DNA from: an uncultured Clostridium sp.
GTDB taxonomy: Bacteria > Bacillota_I > Bacilli_A > RF39 > UBA660
Direction: 5' to 3'
DNA length: 15,333 bases
Assembly (NCBI GenBank): GCA_945788325.1
Contig: CALZLL010000016.1
Coordinates: 1-15,333, forward strand
Program-made: the position numbers and the translations under genes
The notes under the pieces: generated by a model
Database searches by the model: none
Told to the model about the DNA's origin: nothing
What the model saw: the letters and a program-made list of their open reading frames with translations, nothing else
Part shown: positions 14,106 through 15,333 of the stretch, in pieces
Layout of the letters: every line of letters begins with the position of its first letter
Position numbering within the stretch: position 1 is the first letter of the stretch

Positions 14106-14930
14106 TTAGCTAGTTTTGTCATAATTTATAGTTTTTTTATCTAATTGTTTTAAACTTTTCTTAGGAGTAGGTAAATCTTCTGGCATAGTTCCTCCAATTC
14201 TTTTTATAGTATCCCTAACTGTTTTTCCAACTTTATAATGAGTATTAGTAGCAACTTTCTCACTAAGCTCTACTTGTTTTTCAAGTAATGCTTCTGTTTG
14301 AGTTATTCTAAATATATTAGCACCAAGCTCTACACTACCCATATTATCTAATATTTCTTCTCTATATTTCAAACCTTTTCTTCTTGCAATATCATTTGCA
14401 GTTTCCCCATTATATAATCCTTTATATCCGGCGTTTGTAAATCTATCAAAGTTTTTTACACCCTTTTCTTTAGCTATCTTATAAAGGATTTTATTTCCAT
14501 CTTTTGTTTGTCTTCTTCTATATAATCTTTTTTCATCTTCTGAAAGTTCATTATATTCTTTTTCAGATAATTCCATTTTCCTAGTTTGTATAGCAAAATA
14601 TGTTTGGCCTAATGAAACTGATTTAAATTTTGGATTAGCATTTTGAACTATTAAATAACAAGCATATCTACTTAACTTATAATCAATTATTGATTTTGAT
14701 GAAACACCTGTTTTAACTATTTTGGTGTAAACACCAAAATTGGAATTAATACTATTATTACTCCCCAAACATGCAATCTGAGCCTTTTCAATAACTGACG
14801 AAAAATATCGCCACTCTTTATAACCAAGTATTGCTTGTAATTCCCTGGCATACCAATATTCATTACCAAATTCGTCTATACGTTTTATATTTTCAAAAGC
14901 ATTATAATTAACTTGTAGTTTTGTAATAAT
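14106..14930 (-). CDS. dinD: DinD-family DNA-damage-inducible protein, with an AUU (non-canonical) start
   Basis: E. coli DinD is an SOS protein reported to interfere with RecA filaments. The frame reads through to 14930 with no ATG, GTG or TTG before a TTG at 14768, which would cut the conserved N-terminus. A perfect AAAGGAGG sits 8 nt before an ATT at 14930. Starting there gives 274 residues, the length of E. coli DinD. The missed 54 residues include FENIKRIDEFGNEYWYAREL (12-31) and GYKEWRYF (36-43), a Bro-N-like segment. DYKLSRYACYLIVQNA (83-98), GQTYFAIQTRK (108-118) and the family hallmark GGTMPEDLPTP (246-256) follow. Either AUU is used as start, giving low expression, or a point mutation destroyed an ATG. 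No LexA box is visible upstream. Confidence 0.85.
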   Translation of the reverse strand: MITKLQVNYNAFENIKRIDEFGNEYWYARELQAILGYKEWRYFSSVIEKAQIACLGSNNSINSNFGVYTKIVKTGVSSKSIIDYKLSRYACYLIVQNANPKFKSVSLGQTYFAIQTRKMELSEKEYNELSEDEKRLYRRRQTKDGNKILYKIAKEKGVKNFDRFTNAGYKGLYNGETANDIARRKGLKYREEILDNMGSVELGANIFRITQTEALLEKQVELSEKVATNTHYKVGKTVRDTIKRIGGTMPEDLPTPKKSLKQLDKKTINYDKTS

Positions 14931-14959
14931 ATTATTTTCCTCCTTTCAAAAGTTTAGCC

Positions 14960-14965
14960 ATTATA
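14960..14965 (-). promoter_or_regulatory. Probable -10 box of dinD
   Basis: TATAAT on the minus strand ends 29 nt before the AUU start, with AAAGGAGG between. No clear -35 or TG extension is seen. The region from 14931 to 15046 otherwise holds only the terminator of the downstream-facing Rpn-like gene. Confidence 0.35.
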
Positions 14966-15010
14966 ATACTCATCTTATATGTCGAATTTTTATACTTTTT
15001 GTTACAAAAT

Positions 15011-15041
15011 AAAAAAAGTTAAGGTATTTCTACCTCAACTT
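15011..15041 (-). terminator. Terminator of the Rpn-like gene
   Basis: On the minus strand an 11-bp stem AAGTTGAGGTA / TACCTTAACTT (one G-T pair) closes a GAAA loop and is followed by seven T. It is the strongest terminator in the window and lies 5 nt after the stop codon. Confidence 0.9.
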
Positions 15042-15046
15042 ATCTT

Positions 15047-15333
15047 TTACATATTTTCTTTTAGTTTTTCTAACTCAGATAAAGTAATACAAGCTATTTC
15101 TAAAATTGTATCTTCATCTATGTTTTTCTCTAGCATCCTTTTAGCTATTTCTAAATTAGCTTCTTTTTTACCCTCTTCGATACCTTCTTTAATACCTTGA
15201 GCTTTACCTTCTTTAATACCTTGAGCTTTACCTTCTTTGATGCCTTCTTTGATGCCTAGCTTTTTTCCTTCTATCTTGCCAGCTTCTATTCCTTCTTTTT
15301 TACCTCTGTTCCATCCATCTTCTAAAGCATCTT
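15047..15333 (-). CDS. Rpn / PD-(D/E)XK nuclease-family putative transposase, C-terminal part (cut by window edge)
   Basis: Only the last 95 codons are in the window. They start with DALEDGWNRGKKEGIEAGK and continue as a run with Gly at nearly every fourth residue (GIKEGIKEGKAQGIKEG). They end in a helical segment, ANLEIAKRMLEKNIDEDT, then LEIACITLSELEKLKENM. This repeat-plus-helix tail is typical of Rpn-type recombination-promoting nucleases and the PDDEXK_2 putative transposases of gut Firmicutes; the nuclease domain would lie upstream, off the right edge. I therefore infer the family from the tail alone. Other proteins with EGxxEG tails exist, so the call is moderate. The gene ends in a very strong terminator. 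Confidence 0.65.
   Translation of the reverse strand, partial: DALEDGWNRGKKEGIEAGKIEGKKLGIKEGIKEGKAQGIKEGKAQGIKEGIEEGKKEANLEIAKRMLEKNIDEDTILEIACITLSELEKLKENM
15183..15230. repeat. Tandem 24-bp repeat in the Rpn-like gene
   Basis: Two identical 24-bp copies encode GKAQGIKE twice. They sit in a longer array of degenerate 12-bp units coding for Gly-x-x-x, roughly 15165-15310. The identical copies suggest recent duplication or slippage; both are in frame. Confidence 0.8.

Noticed and set aside
14106..14768. A 220-residue DinD starting at the TTG at 14768
   Set aside because: It has no Shine-Dalgarno and drops 54 residues of conserved N-terminal sequence that are encoded upstream in the same frame.
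14932..14961. A 9-codon ORF (MAKLLKGGK) containing the dinD Shine-Dalgarno
   Set aside because: Its ATG overlaps the probable TATAAT, so it would not be in the transcript, and it is in another frame than dinD.

Overview
This is an AT-rich window from a low-GC Gram-positive (Firmicutes/Bacilli-type) bacterium. The evidence is the type-B RNase P RNA, GpsB, RecU, DnaD, a bifunctional class A PBP, a sortase with an LPXTG surface protein, a Bacillus-type LexA box in front of recA, and strong Shine-Dalgarno sequences. All genes read in the standard code. The species cannot be named from the sequence; an uncultured gut lineage is only a guess.

Positions 1-11,900 hold conserved housekeeping genes. 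They are: the N-terminal part of NAD-dependent DNA ligase (ligA, minus strand, running off the left edge); a phosphohexomutase (plus) converging on purine-nucleoside phosphorylase deoD (minus); and a minus-strand run gpsB - rnpB - rodZ-like - pgsA - recA. This run keeps two arrangements known from Bacillus: gpsB next to rnpB, and ymfM/rodZ - pgsA - (cinA) - recA, here without cinA. Between gpsB and recU lies a small minus-strand unit of a 32-codon ORF and a holin-like membrane protein. The plus-strand pair recU - class A PBP converges on a minus-strand cca - dnaD pair, as in the Bacillus ponA-recU / dnaD neighbourhood but without nth and ypoC. HU (hup) closes this block.

Positions 11,970-15,333 look accessory. 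They hold a two-gene unit of a thioester-domain/CnaB LPNTG surface adhesin and an overlapping sortase, then a DinD-family protein whose only plausible start is an AUU codon, then the Gly-repeat C-terminus of an Rpn/PD-(D/E)XK nuclease-family (putative transposase) protein that runs off the right edge.

Several themes link the genes. GpsB, the class A PBP, the RodZ-like protein and PgsA belong to envelope growth and division. RecA, RecU, DinD and LigA belong to recombination and repair, with a LexA box directly upstream of recA. Many minus-strand promoters share one form: an extended -10 (TGnTAT/AnT) placed 16-20 nt from the start codon, giving very short leaders. Many genes use a GGTGAT Shine-Dalgarno core instead of GGAGG. 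Nearly every operon ends in a visible hairpin-plus-T-run terminator. No tRNA, CRISPR array, insertion-sequence end or phage structural module was seen. The most unusual items are the AUU-started dinD, the adhesin/sortase module with a leader mini-ORF, the 32-codon ORF plus holin-like pair, and an rnpB promoter that appears to lie inside the end of gpsB.
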